Source: Burkholderia mayonis (lineage in GTDB: Bacteria > Pseudomonadota > Gammaproteobacteria > Burkholderiales > Burkholderiaceae). From it: DNA of 64,000 bases. Within the stretch, counting starts at the first letter, position 1, and every line of letters begins with the position of its first letter. The DNA lies in the NCBI RefSeq assembly GCF_001523745.2, contig NZ_CP013387.1, forward strand, positions 1,674,001 through 1,738,000. The letters are read 5' to 3'. The notes beneath the pieces are model-generated. The model was given only the letters and a program-made list of their open reading frames with translations. It made no database searches and had not been told where the DNA came from. This document shows positions 27,118-35,547 of the stretch, piece after piece. The position numbers and the translations under genes were made by a program.

Positions 27118-28683
27118 GTGAGCCCGGCGCGGCGCGCCCCCAACTCGGTACAAGAACCTCGCATCGTGATCGCCTGCATCCCGACCAGCCGCCTCGCCGT
27201 CCTGACCGGCCGCCATCCGTGGATCGTCGGCGCGCTGGGCACGCTGATGGCGTTCGGCGTGCTGTCGATCAGCCTGCTCACGCTCAATGCAGCGCGCAAC
27301 GAGGCGATCGAGCATGCGCACGAAACGTCGAGAAACGTCACGACGATCGTCGTCAACAACATCGCGCGTACGATCGATGCATCCGATCACTCGCTGCTCA
27401 CGCTGATCTCCGGCCTCCATCAGACCGACGTCCGGCGCCTCGATCGCGCGACGCGGCACGCGCTGCTGTTCGACCGGACGGCCGCCGCGAAGTACGTCAC
27501 CGGCATGGGCATGATGGATGCGCAGGGGCATATCGTCGACGGCTGCTGCAGCGCGTCGCACGCGGGCAGCTTCACGGACCGGGATTATTTTCTCGTGCAC
27601 GAGCAGGCCGGCGACGCGGGGCTGTACGTGTCCAAGCCCTACCGGTCACGGACGCGCGGCGGCGTCGAGTCGATCGCGTTGAGCCGGCGGATCGGCAAGC
27701 CCGACGGCACGTTCGGCGGCGTCGCCGTCGTCGCGATCGACGTCGCCTACTTCCAGCATCTGCTGTCGAAGCTGAACGTCGGCCCGCACGGCGTCAGCGC
27801 GATCGTTCACGTCGACGGCACGCTCGTCGCGCGCAACCCGGACCTGCCGCATGACGGGCCGAGCGTCGTCGTGAAATCGCCGACCTTTCCGCGGATGGCG
27901 AACCAGGACGCCGGATTCTATGCGGCGCGATCGCCGATCGACGGCGTGCTGCGCCTCTACACGTTCGAGCGCATTCCGGGCACGCCGCTGGTCGCGATCG
28001 TCGCGCCCGCCCAACAGGACGTGCTCGCATCATGGCGCTCGCTCGCGCTCAGCGTCGGCATCTCGGCCGCGTGCGTGAGCATCGCGTTTTCCGGCGTGGT
28101 CTGGCTGCTCGCATTCGCGCTCCGCGACCGTGCCGCCGCACAGGATCGATTGCTCGAGCTGTCGCAGACCGATCCGCTGACCGGCCTCAAGAACCGCCGC
28201 GCGCTCGATCATGCGCTGCAAAACGAATGGGAGCGGCTGCAGCGCAACGAAAGCCGCCTGTCGATCCTCTTCATCGACGCGGACCACTTCAAGCGCTACA
28301 ACGACGCGCATGGCCACGCGCAAGGCGATCTCGCGCTGCAATGGCTCGCCGCGTGCATCGCGCGCCGCGCACGCCGTCCGGGCGGCCTGGCGGCGCGGTA
28401 CGGCGGCGAGGAATTCGTCGTGATCCTGCCCGATACCGACGAGGCGGGCGCGATGACGGTCGCGCAGTCGATCCGCACGGGCATCCGCGACGCGATGCCG
28501 GCCGGCACGCCCGATACGATTCCGCCCTTCAGCGTGAGCGTCGGATGCGCGACGAGCCGGCGCTCGACGCATGCGTCGCTCGACGCGTTCGTCCGGGCGG
28601 CGGACGGCGCGTTGTACCGGGCGAAGACGGAGGGAAGGGATCGAGTCGTCGCGGCGGATTCGCTCGCGCCGTCGGCATATTGA
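27118..28683 (+). CDS. Membrane diguanylate cyclase, dCache-GGDEF
   Basis: A 521-residue c-di-GMP synthase candidate. One helix (about 35-57) leads into a periplasmic double-Cache-like sensor (about 60-310; SFTDRDYFLVHEQA, ALSRRIGKPDGTFGG), a second helix (about 315-340) and a C-terminal GGDEF domain with DPLTGLKNRRAL, FIDADHFKRYND and the active site RYGGEEF. The inhibitory site that precedes GGEEF by five residues reads RPGG rather than RxxD, so product inhibition is probably lost. Start is unsure: GTG at 27118 or GTG at 27166. A paralogue lies at 57.2-58.7 kb. Confidence 0.9.
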   Translation: MSPARRAPNSVQEPRIVIACIPTSRLAVLTGRHPWIVGALGTLMAFGVLSISLLTLNAARNEAIEHAHETSRNVTTIVVNNIARTIDASDHSLLTLISGLHQTDVRRLDRATRHALLFDRTAAAKYVTGMGMMDAQGHIVDGCCSASHAGSFTDRDYFLVHEQAGDAGLYVSKPYRSRTRGGVESIALSRRIGKPDGTFGGVAVVAIDVAYFQHLLSKLNVGPHGVSAIVHVDGTLVARNPDLPHDGPSVVVKSPTFPRMANQDAGFYAARSPIDGVLRLYTFERIPGTPLVAIVAPAQQDVLASWRSLALSVGISAACVSIAFSGVVWLLAFALRDRAAAQDRLLELSQTDPLTGLKNRRALDHALQNEWERLQRNESRLSILFIDADHFKRYNDAHGHAQGDLALQWLAACIARRARRPGGLAARYGGEEFVVILPDTDEAGAMTVAQSIRTGIRDAMPAGTPDTIPPFSVSVGCATSRRSTHASLDAFVRAADGALYRAKTEGRDRVVAADSLAPSAY

Positions 28684-28946
28684 ATCGCAGCCGTCGCGCA
28701 TGCCAGCCGCGCAGGCGAACGGTCGCGCCTGCGGATCGGCACCACGATCCGCCAAGGCGACGGCGCGAGCCCCATCGCGATGCCCGCGATGAATGCGCCG
28801 GTCCCGCCGAGCACGATCGCCCTCGCGCCGCTCATCACGACGGGCATGGCAATTACGGCGCGCAACAGACGGCGCGTCCACCGATCCGCTTCCTCGCCGG
28901 TCCGATAAAGAGTAATCTGACGCCGCTTCGATCAACGACACCCGCG

Positions 28947-29198
28947 ATGAGCAAAACCAGAAAATTCGCACTAATCGCCCTGGCTTTCACGGTCCTGGGT
29001 TTCTATCACCTGTTCACGTTTTTCCACAACAACCAGACGGGCTGCGTTCCGTTTCGAGCGCATCTGACATGCCGATATCAGAACGTGGAGAATTTTCAGA
29101 ACCTGCAGAATCTCGAGTTGTTTTTCGCGTGCGCGTGGCTCGCGGCTGCGGTGCTTTGTTGGATGACGGTGGCGCAGGCGCGCAAGGAGCGCGCATAA
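28947..29198 (+). CDS. Small two-span membrane protein
   Basis: An 83-residue protein, MSKTRKFALIALAFTVLGFYHL onward, with two hydrophobic segments (about 6-22 and 58-76) and a soluble loop containing two Cys (CVPFRAHLTC). No family recognised. The longer open frame upstream is antisense-like GC artefact; the ATG at 28947 opens directly on the first helix. It lies beyond the diguanylate cyclase and faces the convergent T6SS accessory array. Confidence 0.6.
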   Translation: MSKTRKFALIALAFTVLGFYHLFTFFHNNQTGCVPFRAHLTCRYQNVENFQNLQNLELFFACAWLAAAVLCWMTVAQARKERA

Positions 29199-29297
29199 CG
29201 GAGCGCCGACGGCGGGCGTGGTGAACGCCGGCGGCAATTCGGTTCACCGCCTTCGTCGATGGGCGCTGCCGGCTCTTCTTTTCGTCGGCATCCTGCA

Positions 29298-29561
29298 TTA
29301 AGTACGGCCGGACGTTGGAATCGAGGAGATGAGCGTGGCCCCGCATGAGGTCTTGTGCCCGTCGAAAGCCACGGCACGCCCGTCAATGCGGACATTCTCG
29401 TCGCCCTCCACGATCACGCAATGATTGTGTCCATCCATCGGGCACGTGCAGCGGTCGCCGACACAGGCCACCGCCCGCCCCATTACGGTCGAGCCCTCGC
29501 GGCCGGTTTCGACGTGGCCGCCGTGCGTTGTCGAATCGCCGATGCGAATCACGCCGCGCAT
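29298..29561 (-). CDS. PAAR tip protein, copy 1 (distal)
   Basis: An 87-residue PAAR-domain protein that would cap the VgrG spike and carry cargo. It begins MRGVIRIGDSTTHGG, has the metal-site residues in GDRCTCPMDGHNHC and ends DGHKTSCGATLISSIPTSGRT. The C-terminus differs from copies 2 and 3 (SSLSTSGRA). AAGAGG precedes the ATG, ten bases after the DUF2875 stop. It is the last gene of the array. Confidence 0.9.
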   Translation of the reverse strand: MRGVIRIGDSTTHGGHVETGREGSTVMGRAVACVGDRCTCPMDGHNHCVIVEGDENVRIDGRAVAFDGHKTSCGATLISSIPTSGRT

Positions 29562-29570
29562 ACGAGCCTC

Positions 29571-31229
29571 TTAGCGGAAAGGATTCAGATCCGGTTGCTT
29601 CTGCGTCGGTGGGCTCACCATTACGATCGTCGCCGTGCCGTTCGGCCGCCGATTGATCGTGGCGCTGGCTCCGCCTTCGTTGTAACCCGCGATCAAGCCG
29701 AGCCCGATCTGGACCAACGGCGAGCTGATACCCGTGTTACCGATCCGGTGGCCGATATCGTAGCCCTCTTTCACGTCATCGAGACTGGGCGAGGACGGAC
29801 CGCTTTGCGCGAGCGCCTGATTGATCGGCGCCACCCATGTGCGATCACCCGTCGTGTCGTAGAAAATACGTTTCGGCGTTTCGCCGGCCGGCAGCGTGCC
29901 GATTGCCTGCTGCCAGCCAACCTTGAGCGCTTCCGCCTGCTGCGCGGTTTTGAACGGCTTGCCGTGCGAATCGGTGAGCTTCACGTCGACGGGCCGATGC
30001 AGATAGCCGAGCAGCGGCGCGTTGTCAAATTGTTTCACCTGCCACGTCGTCCAACGCACCGGGATATAGGGCGTCGGCTTGAATTCGCCCGGCCCTTTGT
30101 TGCTGATCGTCTTCCAGAATTCGGGAAGTTTGGTTTGCCACCACATAGAAGTGACGAAACCCGGTGACATCGGCGTGTCGACTCCTGCCTTCCGTTCCTC
30201 TGCATCATAATGTGCGGAGAAGCCGTCCGGCCCAGAATCATGATTGATCTGCCAGAAGTAGTTCCACAGCCGAGTGATATCGTAATCGGTCGTGTTCTTG
30301 TTGACGTTCTGAGTCTGCTCGACGGCGTACGGACGGATAAACCTGTCAACTCGATCCGAGCGGGACACAAGCATCGAGACCATGCTGTCCGGCATCGAGG
30401 GAATGTTCGACTGCTTGAATGTGTCCACATAGCCCGGCGTCTGGTTAAGCTTTCGGGTCGCTGCCCCATCAAACGTGACGACGACCGCTTCAGGGACATC
30501 TGGATGCGCGTCGAAGAATGCGAACAACTTCTCAATGATGCTGGCGCCGTCGTCGGTGTTCGCATCTTCCTGCCACAGCAGCAGCGTGACGCCCAGGCCC
30601 GCTTCTTGTCGAAGCCCGGAAAGTTCTGCGCCTGGCCGATCAGCGCGCTGCGCCTTTGGTGGTTCCCAAATGAACACCGGGACCGGCCAATACTCGACGG
30701 AATGATGGGCCGCCAATTGGAAGCTCAGGCCAGTCGCCACACTGAGGTAGGTCATCCGGCTATCCTCGTTATCCGGATAATCGGCAGGGTTTTGCGACAT
30801 ATAGGACGTGTGATTATCCGCCTTTGCTTGTATGGCCTTCCAGATTTCGTCATTCGCGTTGCGCTCGGTCACGAGCCCTAAGCCGCGGACCTCCAACACG
30901 AATTTCTCCCTTGTCGGGGCAAGCAATGCCGGCGCGCCATTGTTGCCGTGCATTACCGCTGCAGGTGTCTCCGCCATAGCGGACATTGAACTCGCGACCG
31001 CCGACGTAGGCTCGACAGGCGCACGATGCCGCCAGGCGTAGCTCGCCGCGAACGCTGTCGCAACGACACCCAGTGCAATCAATACACCGTTCCGAATGCT
31101 ACTCGCCATGCCTGGCATCTCCTGTCCTGTTGCTTGCCAATAGTGATAATGCCGCGTCATCACGAGGAACGTCCAACCTAGCGCGATCAATACGAATACA
31201 GCCGCGAACGGCCAGATACGAGGTTTCAT
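29571..31229 (-). CDS. DUF2875 (Tla3/Tli3-like) membrane protein, copy 1
   Basis: A 552-residue protein with two N-terminal membrane helices (about 5-24 and 45-66) and a large domain expected in the periplasm. Known: DUF2875 proteins accompany the P. aeruginosa lipase Tle3 as adaptor Tla3, and as I recall also as the immunity Tli3. This copy and copy 3 are identical from about residue 190 (PKAQRADRPGAEL) to the end, but differ upstream. The last 200 or so residues are the same in all three. Being anchored in the membrane with a periplasmic domain, it could neutralise a periplasmic lipase; adaptor or immunity cannot be settled here. Confidence 0.8.
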   Translation of the reverse strand: MKPRIWPFAAVFVLIALGWTFLVMTRHYHYWQATGQEMPGMASSIRNGVLIALGVVATAFAASYAWRHRAPVEPTSAVASSMSAMAETPAAVMHGNNGAPALLAPTREKFVLEVRGLGLVTERNANDEIWKAIQAKADNHTSYMSQNPADYPDNEDSRMTYLSVATGLSFQLAAHHSVEYWPVPVFIWEPPKAQRADRPGAELSGLRQEAGLGVTLLLWQEDANTDDGASIIEKLFAFFDAHPDVPEAVVVTFDGAATRKLNQTPGYVDTFKQSNIPSMPDSMVSMLVSRSDRVDRFIRPYAVEQTQNVNKNTTDYDITRLWNYFWQINHDSGPDGFSAHYDAEERKAGVDTPMSPGFVTSMWWQTKLPEFWKTISNKGPGEFKPTPYIPVRWTTWQVKQFDNAPLLGYLHRPVDVKLTDSHGKPFKTAQQAEALKVGWQQAIGTLPAGETPKRIFYDTTGDRTWVAPINQALAQSGPSSPSLDDVKEGYDIGHRIGNTGISSPLVQIGLGLIAGYNEGGASATINRRPNGTATIVMVSPPTQKQPDLNPFR

Positions 31230-31247
31230 ATCGCCTCTTCGATAATC

Positions 31248-33488
31248 TCATGTTTTGCTTTCAGCCTTCAGCTCGCTGGTGACCAATGGCGGAAAAGTAA
31301 GCGGCACAAACCTCTCGGCTGGGAATATGCCCGATCGGTAATATGTTGAGCACGCATCTAAAAAACCACGCGTACTTTGATCCAATCGGTTGAAGGCCTT
31401 GCATTCTTTCATCTGCTTAAATGCACGGGGCGTCATCTTCCAATCAGCCATCAATAGCAACAACTGCCGCCAGTCCGGATCATCCAACGTCACCGCCTGG
31501 CCGACCGCGACATCCATCGCCGTGACCCAGCGATGGTTCTCGGAGCTGAGCAGAACCCCCGAATGATAGTTGTTCGCTTCCAATTGATCGGCATCCGTGC
31601 CCATGCGCTTGCGAACCTCGTCCGGCGTTTCCTCGCGTTGGATCACGTACGTCTGATACCGTCCGCCCGTAGCGGCCGCCGAGAGAATCGAGCCGAGCGA
31701 CTGACTCGGCACGATGCGCCAGTTATGCGACTGCTCGTCGATCGGACGGCCTCGATTGAACGTCTGCCTGTGCGGCTCGATGCTGGCGCCCGGGTCATCC
31801 GTCGTCGCGACGTCTTTCCATTGGAACTTCGCGTACTGGTTGCCGAGCGCGACGTTTTTCGTCACGTCATCCGGGCGCATCAGCCCGGCGACATCGGCGT
31901 GCCCGGGTCGCTGCCCGCCTTTCTTGACTTCGCCACCGTACAGGTCAGGCTCGTACGGCGGGTTCAGTTGCTCGCCGTTGATGAAGCGAATGTCGTTGCG
32001 CTTGAACGACGCCTGTAGCGCCATGTTCTTGCTGGACTCGACCACTGAGCCCAACATCGTGCCGTCCGTGTCGGGCCCTGGTGTCAATCGCTGAACCTGG
32101 TCCCGAACCGGCACGCGCGCGGGGGACGTACCGACAGCGACCTTCGACCGCTTCCCCCTGCCGTCCTGGTCGCGTTCCAGTCGCGTCCACATGCGCTGGA
32201 AAAAGCGTTTCGGCGCGAGCGTCGTCATCGCGGGCATCGTTTTGCCCTGCTTGGCGGCCGCGCCATCGGCCGGAACGTCGTCGGGCACGCCGAACGTCCC
32301 GATCCCGCGCACCTTGTCGAGGCCGACCACGGTGTCTTCGGGGCAGAAGTAAAGATAGACCTTGCCCCGGTTGTCGCGCTCGTCAAACGTGATCCAGTTC
32401 TTGCCATGCTTGTCCAGGCGCTTTCCCTGCGTCTGGCTCCAGTTCCGTCCAGCTCGTCCGCCCGAGCAAACCGAATCGATCATCAGGTCAGCCAAGTCCG
32501 GAAGCGTATGCGGCTCGCTCGTCACCGCGTTGACGATGTCGACCAGCGTCTTGAGCTTCGCGTGCCCGGTTTGCTGGCTGCCGTCCTTCGTGAACTGCAG
32601 GCTGTATGGCGTATCGACCATGATGATGCAATCGACGCAGCGTTGCCCTTGCTGCTTGAGCATCGCCTGCGCGAGCAGCGTGATGATCGTGCCTTGGCTG
32701 TGCCCCATCACCGTGATCGTTTCGTGCTTCGGATCGATTCCATGTTCCAACGCGAGCGCGGAGGGCTGGATGGCGCGCATTGTCTTGATGAGGTTCGCCA
32801 AGCGAGCTGCGGCGAGCACGAAGTAACGGCGGTCTGGTGAGTTGCCGGCGAAGATCGTATTGCCGGCAAGCGCATTTTGCATGACCGTGCGCTCGAGCTT
32901 GTCCGGTTCGAAGCCCCGGCTGTACATCTGAGGGATGTTGTTCGTCGCGTTGGCGAAGAACCCGCCCCCCTTGCCGAAATGGGCGTCGAGCCGGTTCGCG
33001 TGGATGTCCTGATACTGGCCGCGCGTCAGCAGATTGCCGTCGCTGTCCGCCACGCGGCTCTTGACCTCGCCAGAATTGTTCACCTTGGCAATTTCGTTAT
33101 CCGCGGCTCGATAGCCCCAGTAGAACGGTAAAAACATGCTATGAGCGCCGCCGCTCTCCGAACGCCTATACAGGAACATGTCGGGATCGTTGGCGATCTT
33201 GCTATCGAAGAACCGGCTTTTTTGGCTTTTCGCTTTGATGGCCTCAGCATATTCCTGGCCGTATTCGCCCGGCCGCAGATCGCTCCGCGACAGGCGCTCG
33301 TTGAGCCCTTGGCAGAGCCCGCGCTCAACGGTCGCATAGGCCGCACCCGGATCGTTGACGCCGTGAATGAAGATCACCACGCCCGGAAGATCGGCCGGAA
33401 TCTGAACGGGCCGATCGCCCGGCCGATTCGCCATCGTAACGCCCGCCCCTTGGGCGGCCGCGTGATACTGATCGTTGTTATCGCTCAT
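31248..33488 (-). CDS. tle3: Tle3-type T6SS lipase effector, copy 1
   Basis: A 746-residue alpha/beta-hydrolase effector. The N-terminal core has VVIFIHGVNDPG (oxyanion loop, about 36-47) and the nucleophile elbow VMGHSQGTII (Ser near 262); the C-terminal part (DUF3274-like, about 400-730) is the Tle3-specific domain. Substrate is expected to be phospholipid of the target periplasm. The stop is followed 18 bases later by the DUF2875 start with GAAGAGG. Differs from copy 2 by only a handful of residues (for example VQIPADL against VQVPADL). Confidence 0.88.
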   Translation of the reverse strand: MSDNNDQYHAAAQGAGVTMANRPGDRPVQIPADLPGVVIFIHGVNDPGAAYATVERGLCQGLNERLSRSDLRPGEYGQEYAEAIKAKSQKSRFFDSKIANDPDMFLYRRSESGGAHSMFLPFYWGYRAADNEIAKVNNSGEVKSRVADSDGNLLTRGQYQDIHANRLDAHFGKGGGFFANATNNIPQMYSRGFEPDKLERTVMQNALAGNTIFAGNSPDRRYFVLAAARLANLIKTMRAIQPSALALEHGIDPKHETITVMGHSQGTIITLLAQAMLKQQGQRCVDCIIMVDTPYSLQFTKDGSQQTGHAKLKTLVDIVNAVTSEPHTLPDLADLMIDSVCSGGRAGRNWSQTQGKRLDKHGKNWITFDERDNRGKVYLYFCPEDTVVGLDKVRGIGTFGVPDDVPADGAAAKQGKTMPAMTTLAPKRFFQRMWTRLERDQDGRGKRSKVAVGTSPARVPVRDQVQRLTPGPDTDGTMLGSVVESSKNMALQASFKRNDIRFINGEQLNPPYEPDLYGGEVKKGGQRPGHADVAGLMRPDDVTKNVALGNQYAKFQWKDVATTDDPGASIEPHRQTFNRGRPIDEQSHNWRIVPSQSLGSILSAAATGGRYQTYVIQREETPDEVRKRMGTDADQLEANNYHSGVLLSSENHRWVTAMDVAVGQAVTLDDPDWRQLLLLMADWKMTPRAFKQMKECKAFNRLDQSTRGFLDACSTYYRSGIFPAERFVPLTFPPLVTSELKAESKT

Positions 33489-33598
33489 CGTTCGTGTAGG
33501 CGTCGCAACTGGTCGGATGGCGCGGCAGCAACTGCTGGCAACTCAGGGGCTTACGTTTCGTGTGCGACATCATAGCGGGTCCTGCCGGACGAGTTCCA

Positions 33599-33862
33599 TC
33601 ATGCGCGCCCCGAAGTTGAAAGCGAGGAGATGAGCGTGGCCCCGCATGAGGTCTTGTGCCCGTCGAAAGCCACGGCACGCCCGTCAATGCGGACATTCTC
33701 GTCGCCCTCCACGATCACGCAATGATTGTGTCCATCCATCGGGCACGTGCAGCGGTCGCCGACACAGGCCACCGCCCGCCCCATTACGGTCGAGCCCTCG
33801 CGACCGGTTTCGACGCGACCGCCATGCGTTGTCGAATCGCCGATGCGAATCACGCCGCGCAT
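33599..33862 (-). CDS. PAAR tip protein, copy 2
   Basis: Same 87-residue protein as the other copies, except GRVETG where they read GHVETG (the histidine is lost) and a SSLSTSGRA end shared with copy 3. If that histidine contributes to the zinc site at the tip, this copy may be altered. About 110 bases separate its stop from the next lipase start; no supported gene lies in that gap. Confidence 0.9.
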   Translation of the reverse strand: MRGVIRIGDSTTHGGRVETGREGSTVMGRAVACVGDRCTCPMDGHNHCVIVEGDENVRIDGRAVAFDGHKTSCGATLISSLSTSGRA

Positions 33863-33871
33863 ACGAGCCTC

Positions 33872-35530
33872 TTAGCGGAAAGGATTCAGATCCGGTTGCT
33901 TCTGCGTCGGTGGGCTCACCATTACGATCGTCGCCGTGCCGTTCGGCCGCCGATTGATCGTGGCGCTGGCTCCGCCTTCGTTGTAACCCGCGATCAAGCC
34001 GAGCCCGATCTGGACCAACGGCGAGCTGATACCCGTGTTACCGATCCGGTGGCCGATATCGTAGCCCTCTTTCACGTCATCGAGACTGGGCGAGGACGGA
34101 CCGCTTTGCGCGAGCGCCTGATTGATCGGCGCCACCCATGTGCGATCACCCGTCGTGTCGTAGAAAATACGTTTCGGCGTTTCGCCGGCCGGCAGCGTGC
34201 CGATTGCCTGCTGCCAGCCAACCTTGAGCGCTTCCGCCTGCTGCGCGGTTTTGAACGGCTTGCCGTGCGAATCGGTGAGCTTCACGTCGACGGGCCGATG
34301 CAGATAGCCGAGCAGCGGCGCGTTGTCAAATTGTTTCACCTGCCACGTCGTCCAACGCACCGGGATATAGGGCGTCGGCTTGAATTCGCCCGGCCCTTTG
34401 TTGCTGATCGTCTTCCAGAATTCGGGAAGTTGCGTCTGCCACCATTGAGCCGACATGAAGCCGAGAAAAGCGCGCGGCTGAATGCCCACCGCCTTTTGCT
34501 GCTCTTGATAGTACGCTTCAAAGCTGCCTGGTCCTTCCCCGTTGTTTTTCTCCCAGAAGAAGTTCCATAGCTTGGTGATGTCGTATTCGGTCGTGTTCTT
34601 GTTGACGTTTTCCGTCTGCTCGACGGCGTAGGGGCGAATCAGTTGGTCGACGCGATCCGAGCGGGACACGAGCATCGCGACCATGCTGTCCGGCATCGTA
34701 GGAAGGTTGGACTGCTTGAACGTGTCCACATAGCCCGGCGTCTGATTGAGTTTGCGGGTCGCCGCCCCATCAAACGTAACGATAACCGCCTCAGGCACGT
34801 CCGGATGTGCGTCGAAAAATGCGAACAGCTTCTCGATGATGGTTGCACCATCGTCCGTGTTAGCGTCTTCTTGCCACAGCAAGAGCGTGACGCCTAGGCT
34901 TGCCTCCTGTCGAATACCAGAAAGCTCATTAGCTGGCCGACTAACGTGCGGTGCTTTCGGCGGCTCCCAAATGAACACCGGGACCGGCCAATAGTCAACG
35001 GAATGATGGGCCGCCAGTTGGAAGCTCAGGCCCGTCCCAACCTCCAGGTAGGTCATTCGGCTATCCTCGTTGTCCGGATAGTCGGTGGGGTTTTGCGACA
35101 TGTAGGTGGAGTGATTGTCCGCCTTAGCTTCGACCGCATTCCATATTTCGTCATTTGCATTACGCCCGGTCACGAGCCCCAAGCCACGAACCTCTAAGAC
35201 GAATTTCTCGCCTGTTTGAGCGAGCACTGCCGGAGTCCCGTTATTGCTGTGCATTGCTGCGGCAGGCAATACTGGCGAAACGGATATTGAACTCGCGACC
35301 GCGTGCGGCGGCTCAACAGGTGTACGGTTAAGCCAAATGTAGCTCACCGCGAAGGCTGCCGCGACGACGCCCAGTGCAACCAATACACCGTTTCGAATGC
35401 TACTCACCATGCCTGGCATCTCCTGTCCCGTTGCTTGCCAATAGTGATAATGCCGCGTCATCACGATGATTGTCCAACCCAGCACGATCAAGATAAACCC
35501 AAGTACGTACGGCCAGATACGAGGTTTCAT
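33872..35530 (-). CDS. DUF2875 (Tla3/Tli3-like) membrane protein, copy 2
   Basis: 552 residues from the ATG at 35530. A one-base deletion in the preceding spacer brings the ATG that overlaps the lipase stop into frame, so a form seven residues longer (start 35551) is possible; the shared start is preferred because its ribosome site is kept in part. It is the most divergent copy in the middle: from about residue 345 to 375 it reads FFWEKNNGEGPGSFEAYYQEQQ where copies 1 and 3 read YFWQINHDSGPDGFSAHYDAEE. N-terminal third also differs. The C-terminal 200 residues match the others exactly. Confidence 0.8.
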   Translation of the reverse strand: MKPRIWPYVLGFILIVLGWTIIVMTRHYHYWQATGQEMPGMVSSIRNGVLVALGVVAAAFAVSYIWLNRTPVEPPHAVASSISVSPVLPAAAMHSNNGTPAVLAQTGEKFVLEVRGLGLVTGRNANDEIWNAVEAKADNHSTYMSQNPTDYPDNEDSRMTYLEVGTGLSFQLAAHHSVDYWPVPVFIWEPPKAPHVSRPANELSGIRQEASLGVTLLLWQEDANTDDGATIIEKLFAFFDAHPDVPEAVIVTFDGAATRKLNQTPGYVDTFKQSNLPTMPDSMVAMLVSRSDRVDQLIRPYAVEQTENVNKNTTEYDITKLWNFFWEKNNGEGPGSFEAYYQEQQKAVGIQPRAFLGFMSAQWWQTQLPEFWKTISNKGPGEFKPTPYIPVRWTTWQVKQFDNAPLLGYLHRPVDVKLTDSHGKPFKTAQQAEALKVGWQQAIGTLPAGETPKRIFYDTTGDRTWVAPINQALAQSGPSSPSLDDVKEGYDIGHRIGNTGISSPLVQIGLGLIAGYNEGGASATINRRPNGTATIVMVSPPTQKQPDLNPFR

Positions 35531-35547
35531 ATCGCTCTTCGATAATC

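Noticed and set aside
28032..28946. Long plus-strand frame before the small membrane protein
   Set aside because: Its first 300 codons lie inside the diguanylate cyclase in another frame; only the last 83 codons are kept as a gene.
31533..32840. Plus-strand frames repeated in each of the three lipase copies
   Set aside because: They recur only because the lipase gene is triplicated; they are antisense to it.
33478..33696. 72-codon minus-strand frame between PAAR and lipase copies, possible extra small gene
   Set aside because: It is mostly the PAAR gene in another frame, and the non-overlapping part is about 30 Cys/Ser/Pro-rich codons with no support.
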